NCBI GenBank assembly: GCA_030691265.1
Contig: JAUYET010000028.1
Coordinates: forward strand, 1 to 64,000
Length of the DNA stretch: 64,000 nt
Direction of reading: 5' to 3'
Source: Pseudomonadota bacterium
GTDB lineage: Bacteria; Pseudomonadota; Gammaproteobacteria; Burkholderiales; Thiobacillaceae
Shown here: positions 52,202 to 62,600 of the stretch, one piece after another
How the letters are laid out: every line of letters begins with the position of its first letter
Numbering within the stretch: the first letter of the stretch is position 1
Program-made: the position numbers and the translations under genes
The notes under the pieces: model-generated
Databases searched by the model: none
What the model was told of the DNA's origin: nothing
Seen by the model: only the letters and a program-made list of their open reading frames with translations

Positions 52202-53474
52202 GCCCATCTTCACCGCTCGCAATCTCGCCTGGCTGGCCGGCGTCATGCTGGTGTTCTGGGCGCCGTTCTGGAGCGGGCAACGGCTACCCATCCTGATCCT
52301 CCTCGGGGTCGGCATCTTTCTCCACGTTGTTTCGTCTCGCGCCGCATTCAACACCTCGCGCCGTTTGCTGCCGGCAGGTCAGGCCGAACGCCGCTGGGGC
52401 GCGATTTTCCTGCTGCTCTGGATTCCCTGCCTGCTGGCGACGCCGTTTTCCTACCACCCGCAAGGCTCGCTGACGCTGTGCCTGGTCCTGCTGCTGCACT
52501 ACTGGGTCGGCATCGCCCTGCTGCACGGCCTGCGCCAGCCTGGACACGCCTATGCGGCAAGCGCGATCGGCTGGACGTTGCTGTTCTGGACGCTGGACGG
52601 GATCATCCAGTTCATCTTCGGCCGCGATCTGTTCGGCATGCCGCTCGAAACCACGCAAATGCGCATCACCGGGCCGTTCGACGGCAACCTGCACATGGGC
52701 CTGTTCATCGTCGTGCTGATGCCGCTGCTGCTGTGGCCGCTGGCCAGAACACGGCCGTGGACGGTGATGCTGCTGTTCGTCCCACTGAGCGCCATTTCGA
52801 CCCTGGCCGGCGCGCGCACCAACATGGTGTTCGTGCTGCTGGTCGCACTGGCCCTGATGTTGCGGCTGCCGACCTGGAAACATCGCTTCATACTGTTGCT
52901 GCTCAGCCTGTCGACGGCGCTGGTCATTCCCCTGTCGCCGGTATTGCAAAGTCGCATGCAAGTCAGCGCTACGGCCCTCAGCAGCGAAACCGGGAAGATC
53001 GAGCAAAGCCTGTTCGAAAAACTGGATGCGATCTCCTCCGGGCGCATGATCATCTGGGAGAGCGCCGGAAACATGCTGCGCGCGCACCCGCTCACCGGGG
53101 TCGGGCCGGCGGCGTTCGATACGGCGTATCCGCATTTCGTCACCCGCGCCAACGACCCGTTCCGCAACCCGAATGCCGAAGGGAAATACGCCTACCACGC
53201 GCACCAGATGTATGTCGCGGTCGGCGCGGAAACCGGCTTGGTCGGGCTGGCCGGCCTGCTCGTCGCCATCGCGCTGATCGTGCGCTGGTATCGCCAGGCC
53301 GCACCGCTGGCGCGCGAGGCAGCTAATCCCTATGTCGCCAGCCTTGCGGTCATCGCTTTTCCGATCAATTCGCAACCGGTTCTCTTCTCCGGCTGGTGGT
53401 TCCCCATCGTTCTGCTGCTGCTCTGCGGCATGCTGGCTGCGCTGGAGACGGTTTCCGCCCCGGCCGCCGAATGA
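52194..53474 (+). CDS. O-antigen ligase family protein
   Basis: Polytopic; periplasmic loop GRMIIWESAGNMLRAHPLTGVGPAAF...HAHQMYV. Confidence 0.88.
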   Translation: MPEPIFTARNLAWLAGVMLVFWAPFWSGQRLPILILLGVGIFLHVVSSRAAFNTSRRLLPAGQAERRWGAIFLLLWIPCLLATPFSYHPQGSLTLCLVLLLHYWVGIALLHGLRQPGHAYAASAIGWTLLFWTLDGIIQFIFGRDLFGMPLETTQMRITGPFDGNLHMGLFIVVLMPLLLWPLARTRPWTVMLLFVPLSAISTLAGARTNMVFVLLVALALMLRLPTWKHRFILLLLSLSTALVIPLSPVLQSRMQVSATALSSETGKIEQSLFEKLDAISSGRMIIWESAGNMLRAHPLTGVGPAAFDTAYPHFVTRANDPFRNPNAEGKYAYHAHQMYVAVGAETGLVGLAGLLVAIALIVRWYRQAAPLAREAANPYVASLAVIAFPINSQPVLFSGWWFPIVLLLLCGMLAALETVSAPAAE

Positions 53475-53517
53475 GAGAATCCGCCCCTCCTCGCGCCACA
53501 CCAACAAGGAAAACGCC

Positions 53518-54219
53518 ATGTCCCGCCTCATGAAGACACTCAGCCGCCGTCTGCGGCTTCCGTTCAACAGCCTGTACGCCACACGTCGCCTGAAGGAATA
53601 CCACTCGCAGAAACGGACGCTGGAAGAAGTGGTCGACTGGGCGATGAACTTCGGCGGCGGCGGCTACATGACCGTGAAAACCTTGCAGATTCCGGCCGAA
53701 ATCACGCAACTGGCCAAGGCGGTACAAGCGCTGAATCCGAAAATCATCGTCGAGATCGGCACCGCGCGCGGCGGCACCTCGTTGATCTGGTCGTATCTGG
53801 CCTCCGAACGGGTGATTACCTGCGACCTCAACGACATGACCTTCCAGCGCCCCTTGTTCAGCCGCTTTCCGCCGCCCGGTTCCAACTGCCAGGTCACGCT
53901 GCTGACCGGCAATTCGCATGAAGCCAGTTTCAAGGCGCGCCTGGCCAAGGAACTGAACGGCGCAAAGGCGGATTTCATGTTCATCGACGGCGATCACACC
54001 GAAACCGGCGTCGAAGCCGACTACAACGATTACAAGGAATTCGTGCGGCCGGGCGGCATCATCGGCTTCCACGACATCGTCGAGAAACAACCGCTCGTCA
54101 CCAATCAGGTCTACCACCTGTGGAAGCGCCTGAAGCCGGTCTCCGATGTGCAGGAATTCGTCAACAACCCGAATCAGTGCGGTTTCGGCATCGGCATCTT
54201 GCGCGTGCCGGGCGGCTAA
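53518..54219 (+). CDS. Class I SAM-dependent methyltransferase (CmcI-like)
   Basis: IIVEIGTARGGTSLIWSYLA...FMFIDGDHT...GGIIGFHDI. Confidence 0.82.
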   Translation: MSRLMKTLSRRLRLPFNSLYATRRLKEYHSQKRTLEEVVDWAMNFGGGGYMTVKTLQIPAEITQLAKAVQALNPKIIVEIGTARGGTSLIWSYLASERVITCDLNDMTFQRPLFSRFPPPGSNCQVTLLTGNSHEASFKARLAKELNGAKADFMFIDGDHTETGVEADYNDYKEFVRPGGIIGFHDIVEKQPLVTNQVYHLWKRLKPVSDVQEFVNNPNQCGFGIGILRVPGG

Positions 54220-55301
54220 GCCTGGTCGGTCCGAGCGCCAACCGCGCCATCTAGCCCGGATATTGCATGGCGCAACTGCTGTTTCAGGATGGCGTTGGAA
54301 AAATGGCTGCGATACGTCTCGGCGGCCGCTACAGCCAGCGGTTTCAGCGCGGTGCCGTCGATGGCCAGGCGCCGCACGGCTTCGGCCAGGCTGGCCGGAT
54401 TGCCGGCCTCGACCCAGATCAGGCCGTGCGTGCCGGCTCCGGCCAGGGCGGGCGGATACGCGCTTGAAGCGCGCGTGAGCACCGGTTTTCCGCAGGCCAG
54501 CGCCTGATAAACCTTGTTCGGAATCACCCGGCCGGCTTTCAACGTGACACCAAAAATGCCCAACAGCATATCCGCGCGGCGGATGCGCGCCGGCAACGCG
54601 GTGTAATCCAGCCAGGGTTCAAACCGGATATTGGGCACCCCGGCCGCGGCCGATTTGCAGCGCGCCAGTTCCGGCCCGGCGCCGATCAGCGTCCAGTTCA
54701 CCGGCGGCCCCTGGTATATGCGCGCGGCTTCGACGATCACCGGCGCACCCTGCAACGGAATGAAGCTGCCAAAAAACAGCACATCGAGCGCTTCGTTCAC
54801 GTGATTTGAAACGCTCGGATCGGGACGGAACAGCGCCTCTTCCGCGCCGACATAGACCACGTTGACCCGGTCTTGCGCAACGCCGAAGGTTTCGACGAAA
54901 AAACGCGCGTGTTCCTCGGTATCCGCCAGCACCGCATCGGCGCGCTCGAACAGACGTTTTTCCCAGGCCAACAAGCGCCGCGCGCGGGCGCTTTCAGACG
55001 GAATTTTGGCGCGTTCGAATACCTGTTTGTCGTAGGCGGAAATGAGCGGATCGAACAACAGCGGCACTCGCTTAGCGCGCGCCCATCGGCTGGCGGCGGC
55101 CAGGTCGCGCTGCCGGAAACAGGGTACCCAGACCAGATCGGGGCGCGGCAACCGTCGCAAACGAGCCTCCCAGTCGGCGAGGCCGCTGAAGCGGGGCTGA
55201 AAATCCACCACCCGCCAGCCCAACTCGGCCAGCAGGCCGCGCAGGATGCGGTTACGCGAATAGTCCGCGTCGAACCGGCCCCACCACAACACTGTGCGCA
55301 T
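54216..55301 (-). CDS. Glycosyltransferase family 4
   Basis: Rossmann GT-B; GVTLKAGRVIPNKVYQALACGKPVLTR. Confidence 0.85.
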   Translation of the reverse strand: MRTVLWWGRFDADYSRNRILRGLLAELGWRVVDFQPRFSGLADWEARLRRLPRPDLVWVPCFRQRDLAAASRWARAKRVPLLFDPLISAYDKQVFERAKIPSESARARRLLAWEKRLFERADAVLADTEEHARFFVETFGVAQDRVNVVYVGAEEALFRPDPSVSNHVNEALDVLFFGSFIPLQGAPVIVEAARIYQGPPVNWTLIGAGPELARCKSAAAGVPNIRFEPWLDYTALPARIRRADMLLGIFGVTLKAGRVIPNKVYQALACGKPVLTRASSAYPPALAGAGTHGLIWVEAGNPASLAEAVRRLAIDGTALKPLAVAAAETYRSHFSNAILKQQLRHAISGLDGAVGARTDQA

Positions 55302-56089
55302 CAGTCCTGCCGCCGCGCCAGGCGCTGCCGTTCGCGCGTTTTGGCCAGACGGATGAAACGCTGGAAGGCATACATGTAGCTGACCACGATGCCATCGATG
55401 CCGTTGACGAATTCGCGCCGCAGGATGAACTGTTTGAAGAACGCCAGGATCGGCGTCAGCAACAGCGCCAGCAGGCCGGGATCGCGCCCGCGCGCGGCCA
55501 GCACCTCGGCCTGGGCGCTGGAATAGCTGTTGACCTTGTCGACATGGTGCGCCAACGAGCGAAAGGAGCGATGGATCACCATGCCTTTGAGGTGGCCGAT
55601 ACGGCCTTCATGCACGACGACCGTATCGTGCACCAGCTCGTCCTTGAAACCGGCCAGGTCCTTGCGATACAGCCGCACCGGGTGGTGGAAAGCGGTCCAC
55701 GGATGGCCGCTGTCCTGAAACGGATAAAGCGGCAGGATGGGCAGGGTGTAAGCGACGCAAACGGGCTTATTGGTCGACGAAGCAGCGGCAAACAGGGCGC
55801 GCATTTCCCGGCCCAGTTCGGGCGAAATTTCCTCGTCGGCGTCGAGATTGAGCAACCACAGATTGCGGCATTGCAGTTCGGCGAACACCTTTTGCGGACC
55901 GTAGCCGCGCCAGGCGTTGAACAGCACGCGCGCGCCGAGCGCCTCGCTGACCGCGATGGTGTCATCCTCGCTGCCGGAGTCGATGACGATGACTTCATCG
56001 ACCCAGTCGCGCACGGCGCGGATAACGATCGGAATCCGATCCGCCTCGTTCTTGGCGATGATGAAAACAGACAGCGGCAGTTTTTCCAT
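55301..56089 (-). CDS. Glycosyltransferase family 2 (WaaE/KdtX-like)
   Basis: LSVFIIAKNEADRIPIVIRAVRDWVDEVIVIDSGSEDDT...LNLDADEEIS. Confidence 0.88.
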   Translation of the reverse strand: MEKLPLSVFIIAKNEADRIPIVIRAVRDWVDEVIVIDSGSEDDTIAVSEALGARVLFNAWRGYGPQKVFAELQCRNLWLLNLDADEEISPELGREMRALFAAASSTNKPVCVAYTLPILPLYPFQDSGHPWTAFHHPVRLYRKDLAGFKDELVHDTVVVHEGRIGHLKGMVIHRSFRSLAHHVDKVNSYSSAQAEVLAARGRDPGLLALLLTPILAFFKQFILRREFVNGIDGIVVSYMYAFQRFIRLAKTRERQRLARRQD

Positions 56090-56095
56090 GCGACT

Positions 56096-57058
56096 TCAGC
56101 CCTCAGTCATGCGATGGCGCAGGCATTTATCGGGCAGCCCCCAACTTTCCGGGCAAGCGCGCAACAGCCAGGCCAACTGCATCAGATAGGCGGTCGCCTT
56201 GCGTCGCACGCCCGCCGCCAGACCAACGGTCAGCAGCACGCCGATGCTGGCGCTGAGCGTATTCAGGAGCAGCCGCAGCACGCGCCAAACCGTCAGAAAC
56301 ACCGCCATGTACCAGGAAAAAGCCTTGCGGTAATACAACAGGCGGGAGCGCAGCATTTCGAGTTGGGCGTTCAGGCGCAGCGGCCGCGTGCTCTCGCCCT
56401 TGCCGTGCAACACCTTCACTGCGGGCAGCAGCCAGATGCCCCAGCCGTGCCGGTGCAAACGCAGACACCACTCGGTTTCCTCGAAGTAGAAGAAAAAATC
56501 CTCGTCGAAGCCGCCGCTATCGGCCACCGCCGACGCGCGCACCGCCAGGCAGGCGCCGACCAGGGTTTCCACCTGAAACGGCGCGTCGGCAGCAGGCATG
56601 GCGGCCTTGCGCTTACGTCCTATGCCAGTCTCGGAAGCGAAACCAGGATAAAAACCGAACGAACGTTGCGGCTTGCCATCCAGCCCCACCAGTTGGCCGG
56701 CGAGCAGGCCGGCGCTGGCATGTTGGCGAAAGAAATCGGCGAACGCAGCCAGCGCGCCGACCGGCAGGCGCGCATCGTTGTTGAGGATCAACGCATATTC
56801 GCCGCGCGCCTGGCGCAGACCCTGATTGCAGGCGCGGCCGAAGCCGTTGTTGCAGATGTTGCGGATCACCGCGACATCTGGGTGCTGCGCGGTCAAACGG
56901 GCAAGGGAATCGTCCGTGCTGGCGTTATCGACCACGATCACTTCATCGCAAGCCGCATCCCAGCTTGCCTTCAGCGCAGCGACCGCCCCGAGCAGCAGGT
57001 CGGCGCCGTTGCGATGCGGAATGACGATGCTGAACCGCTTGCCCGTCCCCTCCGGCAT
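56096..57058 (-). CDS. Glycosyltransferase family 2 (rhamnosyltransferase-like)
   Basis: FSIVIPHRNGADLLLGAVAALKASWDAACDEVIVVDNASTDDSL; start overlaps mgtE stop (TGATG). Confidence 0.88.
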   Translation of the reverse strand: MPEGTGKRFSIVIPHRNGADLLLGAVAALKASWDAACDEVIVVDNASTDDSLARLTAQHPDVAVIRNICNNGFGRACNQGLRQARGEYALILNNDARLPVGALAAFADFFRQHASAGLLAGQLVGLDGKPQRSFGFYPGFASETGIGRKRKAAMPAADAPFQVETLVGACLAVRASAVADSGGFDEDFFFYFEETEWCLRLHRHGWGIWLLPAVKVLHGKGESTRPLRLNAQLEMLRSRLLYYRKAFSWYMAVFLTVWRVLRLLLNTLSASIGVLLTVGLAAGVRRKATAYLMQLAWLLRACPESWGLPDKCLRHRMTEG

Positions 57059-58500
57059 CACAGCAGCACCACCGTCGCCAAGCCGAGAAAGATGAAGAAC
57101 CCCATCGAATCGGTGATGAAGGTGGTCAGCACCGCCGAGCCGAAGGCCGGGTCGCGGCCGGAACGGACGATCAGGGATGGCGCGAAATAGCCGGCCAGGG
57201 CGGCGACCAGCAGGTTGAGCATCATCGCGGCGGCCATCACGCCGCCCAGCGGGGCGTTGCCATAGAGCAGATAGGTCACCACGCCCATGACGCTGCCCCA
57301 GACCGAGCCGTTCAGCAGCGCGATGCCGAGTTCCTTGGTCAGGATGCGTTTGGCGTTGTCCTTGTTGATCAGGCCCAGCGCCAGGCCGCGCACCACCAGC
57401 GTCGAAGTCTGGTTGCCGGAGTTGCCGCCCATGCCGGCGACGATGGGCATCAGCGCGGCAAGCGCGGCGAGTTTCTCGATGCTGCCCTCGAAAGCGCCGA
57501 CCACGCGCGAGGCGACCAGCGCGGTGCACAGGTTGATGGCCAGCCACAGCCAGCGGTTCTTGGCGGCTTTCCAGACCGTGGTGAACAAGTCTTCGTCTTC
57601 CTGCAAACCGGCCAGTTGCAGCATGTCCTGTTCCGATTCGGACCGGATGAAGTCGAGCACCACATCGACGGTGAGGCGGCCGACCAGGCGATTCTGCGCA
57701 TCCACTACCGGCGCGGTGACCAGGTCATAGCGTTCGAACGCCTGGGCGGCATCGCTGGCAGGGTCGGAGGGGTGGAACAGCACCGGGTCGTCGGACATCA
57801 CCGCCGCAACATGCGCATCCGGGTCATGCACCAGCATGCGTTTCAACGGCAGCGTGCCGGTCAGGCGGCCATCCCGATCCACCACGAACAACTTGTCGGT
57901 ATGCGGCGGCAGTTCGCTCAGAAAACGCAAATAACGCAGCGCGACTTCCAGCGTGACATCGGCGCGGATGGTGACGAAGTCGTAATCCATCAAGCCACCG
58001 ACGGAATCTTCGTCGTAGGACAGCGAGGATTCGACCTGGGCGCGCTTGGCCTGGTCGAGCGACTTCATCAGCTCCTGCACCACATCCTTCGGCAGATCCG
58101 GCGCCAGATCGGCGATCTCGTCGGTATCCAGGCTGGCGGCGGCGGCCACCAGCTCGCGGTTGTCCATCGCCGCGATGAGGGATTCGCGCACCGCGTCGGA
58201 GACTTCGAGCAGGATGTCGCCGTCGCGATCGGCCTTGACCAGATCCCAGACCAGCATCCGCTCTTCCAGCGGCAGGGTTTCCAGGATGTAGGCCACGTCG
58301 GCCGGGTGCAGCGTGTCCAGCTTCTTGGTCAGCTCCACCAGATGCTGTTTATGCACCAGCGACTCGACCAGCTCGTGGCGCGGCATGGCCTGCTTGTGCA
58401 CCAGCGACTCGACCAGCTTGTGGCGAGCGAGCAAGTCCATCACCTGGCGCAGGCTATCCTCGACAGGTTCGTGGGCTTGGGTTTCGTGCGGGTCGGTCAT
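57058..58500 (-). CDS. mgtE: Magnesium transporter MgtE
   Basis: MgtE N-domain, CBS pair, GMGGNSGNQTSTLVVRGLALG. Confidence 0.94.
   Translation of the reverse strand: MTDPHETQAHEPVEDSLRQVMDLLARHKLVESLVHKQAMPRHELVESLVHKQHLVELTKKLDTLHPADVAYILETLPLEERMLVWDLVKADRDGDILLEVSDAVRESLIAAMDNRELVAAAASLDTDEIADLAPDLPKDVVQELMKSLDQAKRAQVESSLSYDEDSVGGLMDYDFVTIRADVTLEVALRYLRFLSELPPHTDKLFVVDRDGRLTGTLPLKRMLVHDPDAHVAAVMSDDPVLFHPSDPASDAAQAFERYDLVTAPVVDAQNRLVGRLTVDVVLDFIRSESEQDMLQLAGLQEDEDLFTTVWKAAKNRWLWLAINLCTALVASRVVGAFEGSIEKLAALAALMPIVAGMGGNSGNQTSTLVVRGLALGLINKDNAKRILTKELGIALLNGSVWGSVMGVVTYLLYGNAPLGGVMAAAMMLNLLVAALAGYFAPSLIVRSGRDPAFGSAVLTTFITDSMGFFIFLGLATVVLL
58352..58441 (-). repeat. 45-bp direct tandem duplication in mgtE ((R)HELVESLVHKQAMP x2)
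   Basis: TGCACCAGCGACTCGACCAGC at 58352 and 58397. Confidence 0.85.
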
Positions 58501-58545
58501 GGCGGGCGATTTTAGTCTTTTCGGAATGTCTGAATCAGCGCGATA

Positions 58546-59574
58546 TCAACGCCAGACCCCGGCCGGCGGCTTGAAACTGTCGATCACCCGAATGTAACTG
58601 GCGCGTTCCACCGCGCCCGGATCGGGCAGATTTTTCTGGCTCATGCTGCCCTTGAGTTGCGCCACCGATGCATATTCCCGTTCCGCCATCCAGTGTTCCA
58701 TGTCGCGCAGGATTTGCGTCAATTTGGCGGGGCCATGCTGGAGCAGGCAGGAGGCCAGGTGGACCACATCGGCGCCGGCCAGCAGCAGTTTCATGACCTC
58801 TTCATGGCCATGCACGCCGCCGGTCGCCGCCAGCGTCAGCGGCGTGCTGCCACGCAGGATGGCGATCCAGCGCATGCGCAGCAGGGCTTCGTCCGGATAC
58901 GACAAATGCAGTTGATCGACCATGCGCAACGGTTCCTGGGCGCTATTGCCCAGATAGATATCCGGCTGCATGAAGCGGTTGAACAGCGCCACGCCGCGCG
59001 CGCCGGCCTGTTCCAGTTGCTTGACGAAATGCGGCAGCGACGAGAAGAACGGCGACAGTTTCATGATGATCGGCAGGTTGACCACGCCGCGCAATTCGGT
59101 CAGCAGGCTGACATAACGCGCCTCCACCGCATCGCCGGAATGGATCGCTTCGGCGGCCACGTAATAGACGTTGAGTTCGAGCGCATCGGCGCCGGCCCGC
59201 TGCATTTCCTTGCCCAACTCGACCCAGCCCGACAGCGAAACGCCATTCAGGCTGGCGATGACCGGAATCTCCAGCCGATGCTTGAGCAGACGCAAATGTT
59301 CCAGGTATTGGTCGAGACTGCTCTGGAAAGGACCGTGGTCGGGCAGAAAGCCATCCGCCTCGCCATGGCCGAGATCGGCATGCAGCAGGAAGCGGTCGGT
59401 CATCGCCTCTTCCGCGCGCAATTGCTCCTCGAACAGCGAATACATCACCAGCGCGCCGGCGCCGGCATCTTCCAGACGCAAAGCCGAATCGAGATCTTTC
59501 GACAGCGGCGAGGCCGACGGCACCAGCGGATTCTTCAGCTTGAGTCCGACGTAGTCGGTAGAGAGATCGATCAT
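58546..59574 (-). CDS. Dihydroorotate dehydrogenase-like protein
   Basis: MIDLSTDYVGLKLKNPLVPSASPLSKDLDSALRLEDAGAGALVMYSLFEEQL; next to nifJ. Confidence 0.88.
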   Translation of the reverse strand: MIDLSTDYVGLKLKNPLVPSASPLSKDLDSALRLEDAGAGALVMYSLFEEQLRAEEAMTDRFLLHADLGHGEADGFLPDHGPFQSSLDQYLEHLRLLKHRLEIPVIASLNGVSLSGWVELGKEMQRAGADALELNVYYVAAEAIHSGDAVEARYVSLLTELRGVVNLPIIMKLSPFFSSLPHFVKQLEQAGARGVALFNRFMQPDIYLGNSAQEPLRMVDQLHLSYPDEALLRMRWIAILRGSTPLTLAATGGVHGHEEVMKLLLAGADVVHLASCLLQHGPAKLTQILRDMEHWMAEREYASVAQLKGSMSQKNLPDPGAVERASYIRVIDSFKPPAGVWR

Positions 59575-59620
59575 GTCAGGCTCCTGCTTACGATAAAAGT
59601 CGCGAAGCGACTCTCGACGC

Positions 59621-59660
59621 GCCCCTCTCCCGCAAGCGGGAGAGGGGCTGGGGATGAGGG
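59621..59660. repeat. Intergenic CCCTCTCCCGCnnGCGGGAGAGGG-type repeat
   Basis: CCCCTCTCCCGCAAGCGGGAGAGGGGCTGGGGATGAGG; same type found inside nifJ. Confidence 0.8.
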
Positions 59661-59661
59661 G

Positions 59662-59688
59662 AAACAGGCATGACTGTCATGCCTGTTT
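59662..59688 (-). terminator. Perfect 12-bp hairpin overlapping nifJ stop codon; candidate terminator
   Basis: AAACAGGCATGA-CTG-TCATGCCTGTTT; right arm starts at the stop codon; weak T tract only. Confidence 0.45.
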
Positions 59689-62600
59689 GGGTTCGTTGGC
59701 ATGACCATCCGCCAGCGGGGTAGACGCCATTTCCTGATAAGCCTTGAAACGCCGTTCGGCATCTTTCTGCGCCTGCTCCAGGAAGTGCTGTGCGGCTTCC
59801 GGATGGCTGCGTTGCAACATCGCGAAACGGGTCTCGCTTTCCATGAAGCCTTTGATCGGCAGGCTGGGCGCGGCGGAATCGAGCTTGAACGGATTGCCGC
59901 CGGCGGCCGCGACGCGCGGGTCGTAGCGGAACAGCGGCCAGTGCCCGGTCTTTACCGCCATTTCCTGCTGGCGCTGGTTGTAGAGCATGTCGAATCCGTG
60001 CGCGATGCACGGGCTGTAGGCGATGATCAGCGCCGGGCCGTCATACGCCTCGGCCTCGTGGAACACGCGCAAGGTCTGCGTATCCTTGGCGCCGTAGGCG
60101 ATGTTGGCGACATAGACATGGCCGTAGTCGGAAGCCAGTTTGCCCAGGTCTTTCTTCGCCGTGGCCTTGCCGCCGGCGGAGAACTTGGCCACCGCGCCGA
60201 TCGGCGTCGCCTTGGAAGTCTGGCCGCCGGTGTTGGAATAAACCTCGGTATCGAGCACCAGGATGTTGAGGTCGTAGGGCAGCGCCAGCACGTGATCGAG
60301 GCCGCCGTAGCCGATGTCGTAAGCCCAGCCGTCGCCGCCGATGATCCACACCGAGCGGCGGATCAGCCATTCGGCGACGCTGGCGAGTTCCTTGGCGCGC
60401 GCATGTTTCGATATCGCCAGTTTTTCCAGCAGCAGGGTGACGCGACGGCGTTGCGCGTACAGGCCGGATTCCTCGCGCTGGTCGGCTTCGATCAAAGCAG
60501 TAGCCAGATCGCCACCGATTTCCGCAGCCAGCTCCTTCGCCAACTGCTTCGCGTAAGCCATCAACTGATCGGCGGCCAGGCGCATGCCGAGACCGAATTC
60601 GGCGTTGTCCTCGAACAGCGAATTGCTCCAGGCCGGGCCGCGTCCGGCGCCGTTCACGGTGTACGGCGTGGTCGGCAGATTGCCGCCGTAGATCGACGAA
60701 CAGCCGGTGGCGTTGGCGATCAGCATGCGGTCGCCGAACAACTGGGTGGCGAGACGGATGTAGGGCGTCTCGCCGCAGCCGGCGCAGGCGCCGGAATATT
60801 CGAACAGCGGGTCGAGCAGCATGGAGCCGGGGATGGTGGTGTGTTTCACCGCGCTACGGTCGAACTCGGGCAGCGCCAGGAAGAACGCGTAGTTGTCGCG
60901 TTCCGGCTCGCGCAGCGGCGCTTGCGGCGCCATGTTGACGGCGCGCCGGCTGAGATTGCTCTTGTCGTGGATCGGGCATGCCTCGATGCAATCGCCGCAG
61001 CCGGTGCAATCCTCCGGCGCGACCTGATAGCTGATGTGGGTGCCGGCCGGGTAATCCTTGCTCCTGGCCGGGACATGTTTGAAAGTCGGCGGCGCTTTGC
61101 TGGCAAAGTCGGCGGCATCTTCGACGGTGAAGGCGCGCGCGCGGATCGCAGAATGCGGGCAGACGAAAACGCATTTGCCGCATTGCGTACACAGATCGGC
61201 TTCCCAGATCGGGATTTCCAGCGCGATGTTGCGCTTCTCGTATTGCGCGGTGCCGACCGGGAAGGTGCCGTCGACCGGCATCAGGGAGACCGGCAACTCG
61301 TCGCCCTTGCCGGCGTAGATCGGCAGGCTGAAATCGCGCACGAAGGCGGGTAACTCCCTCTCCCGCGAGCGGGAGAGGGTTGGGGAGAGGGCGCTTTGCT
61401 CCAACGCCGGAGTCTCCCTCTCCCCCGCCCCCTCTCCCGCCTGCGGGAGAGGGGAGAGAACCACCTGGTGCAGATTTTCCAGCGTCTTGTCGATGGCGCC
61501 ATGATTCAGATCCGCCAGGCGCTTGCTCTTCTTGCCGTAGGTCTTGTCCACCGCCTGCTTGATCGCGACGATGGCCTCGTCCTTGGGCAGGATGCCGGAA
61601 ATGGCGAAGAAACAGGTCTGCATGATGGTGTTGATGCGCCGCCCCATGCCGGCTGCGTCGGCGACGGCGTAGGCGTCGATGACCCAGAGTTGCAGGCGTT
61701 TATCCAGAATCTGCGCGCGCATTTTTTCCGGCAGGCTGGCCCACACCGTCTCGCTCGATTCCGGGCTGTTGAGCAGGAACACGCCGCCCGGCGCGGCATG
61801 CGCGAGCAGGTCGTAGCGCTCGACGAACACGGTCTGATGGCAGGCGACGAAATTGGCCATGCCCTCTTCCACCAGATAGGTCGAGCGGATGACATCCTCG
61901 CCAAAACGCAGATGCGACACCGTGACCGCGCCGGATTTCTTCGAGTCGTAAACGAAATAGCCCTGGGCTTGCAGATCGGTCGCTTCGCCGACGATCTTGA
62001 TCGAGTTCTTGTTGGCCGACACCGTGCCGTCCGCGCCCAGACCCCAGAACACGGCATGCTGGAGTTTCCGCGCGGCATCGGTGCGGAAAGCGGTGTCCCA
62101 AGCCAGCGAAAGATGGGTGATGTCGTCGCGAATGCCGACGGTGAATTGACGTTTCGGCGCAGCTTGCGCCAGTTCGGCAAACACCGCCGCCACCATGCCC
62201 GGCGTGAATTCCTTGCTGCCCAGCCCGTAACGCCCGCCGATCACCTTCGGCATCGCGCGGAGACCATCCGCCGCTCCGGACATCACCCCTTGCGCCAGCG
62301 CGGTGATCACATCCTTGTACAGCGGTTCGCCATCGGCGCCCGGCTCCTTGCAGCGATCCAGCACCGCGATCGCCTTGACGCTGGCCGGAATCGCGGCCAG
62401 CAGCGCGTCGGCATCGAGCGGCCGGTACAGCCGCACATTCAGCACGCCGACTTTTTCGCCGCGCGCTTGCAGATGTTCCACCGTCTCGAGCGCGGTTTCC
62501 GCGCCGGAGCCCATCAGCACAATGACGCGTTCGGCATCGGCGGCGCCGACGTAGTCGAACAGCCGGTAATGCCGACCGGTCAGTTCGCCGAAACGATCCA

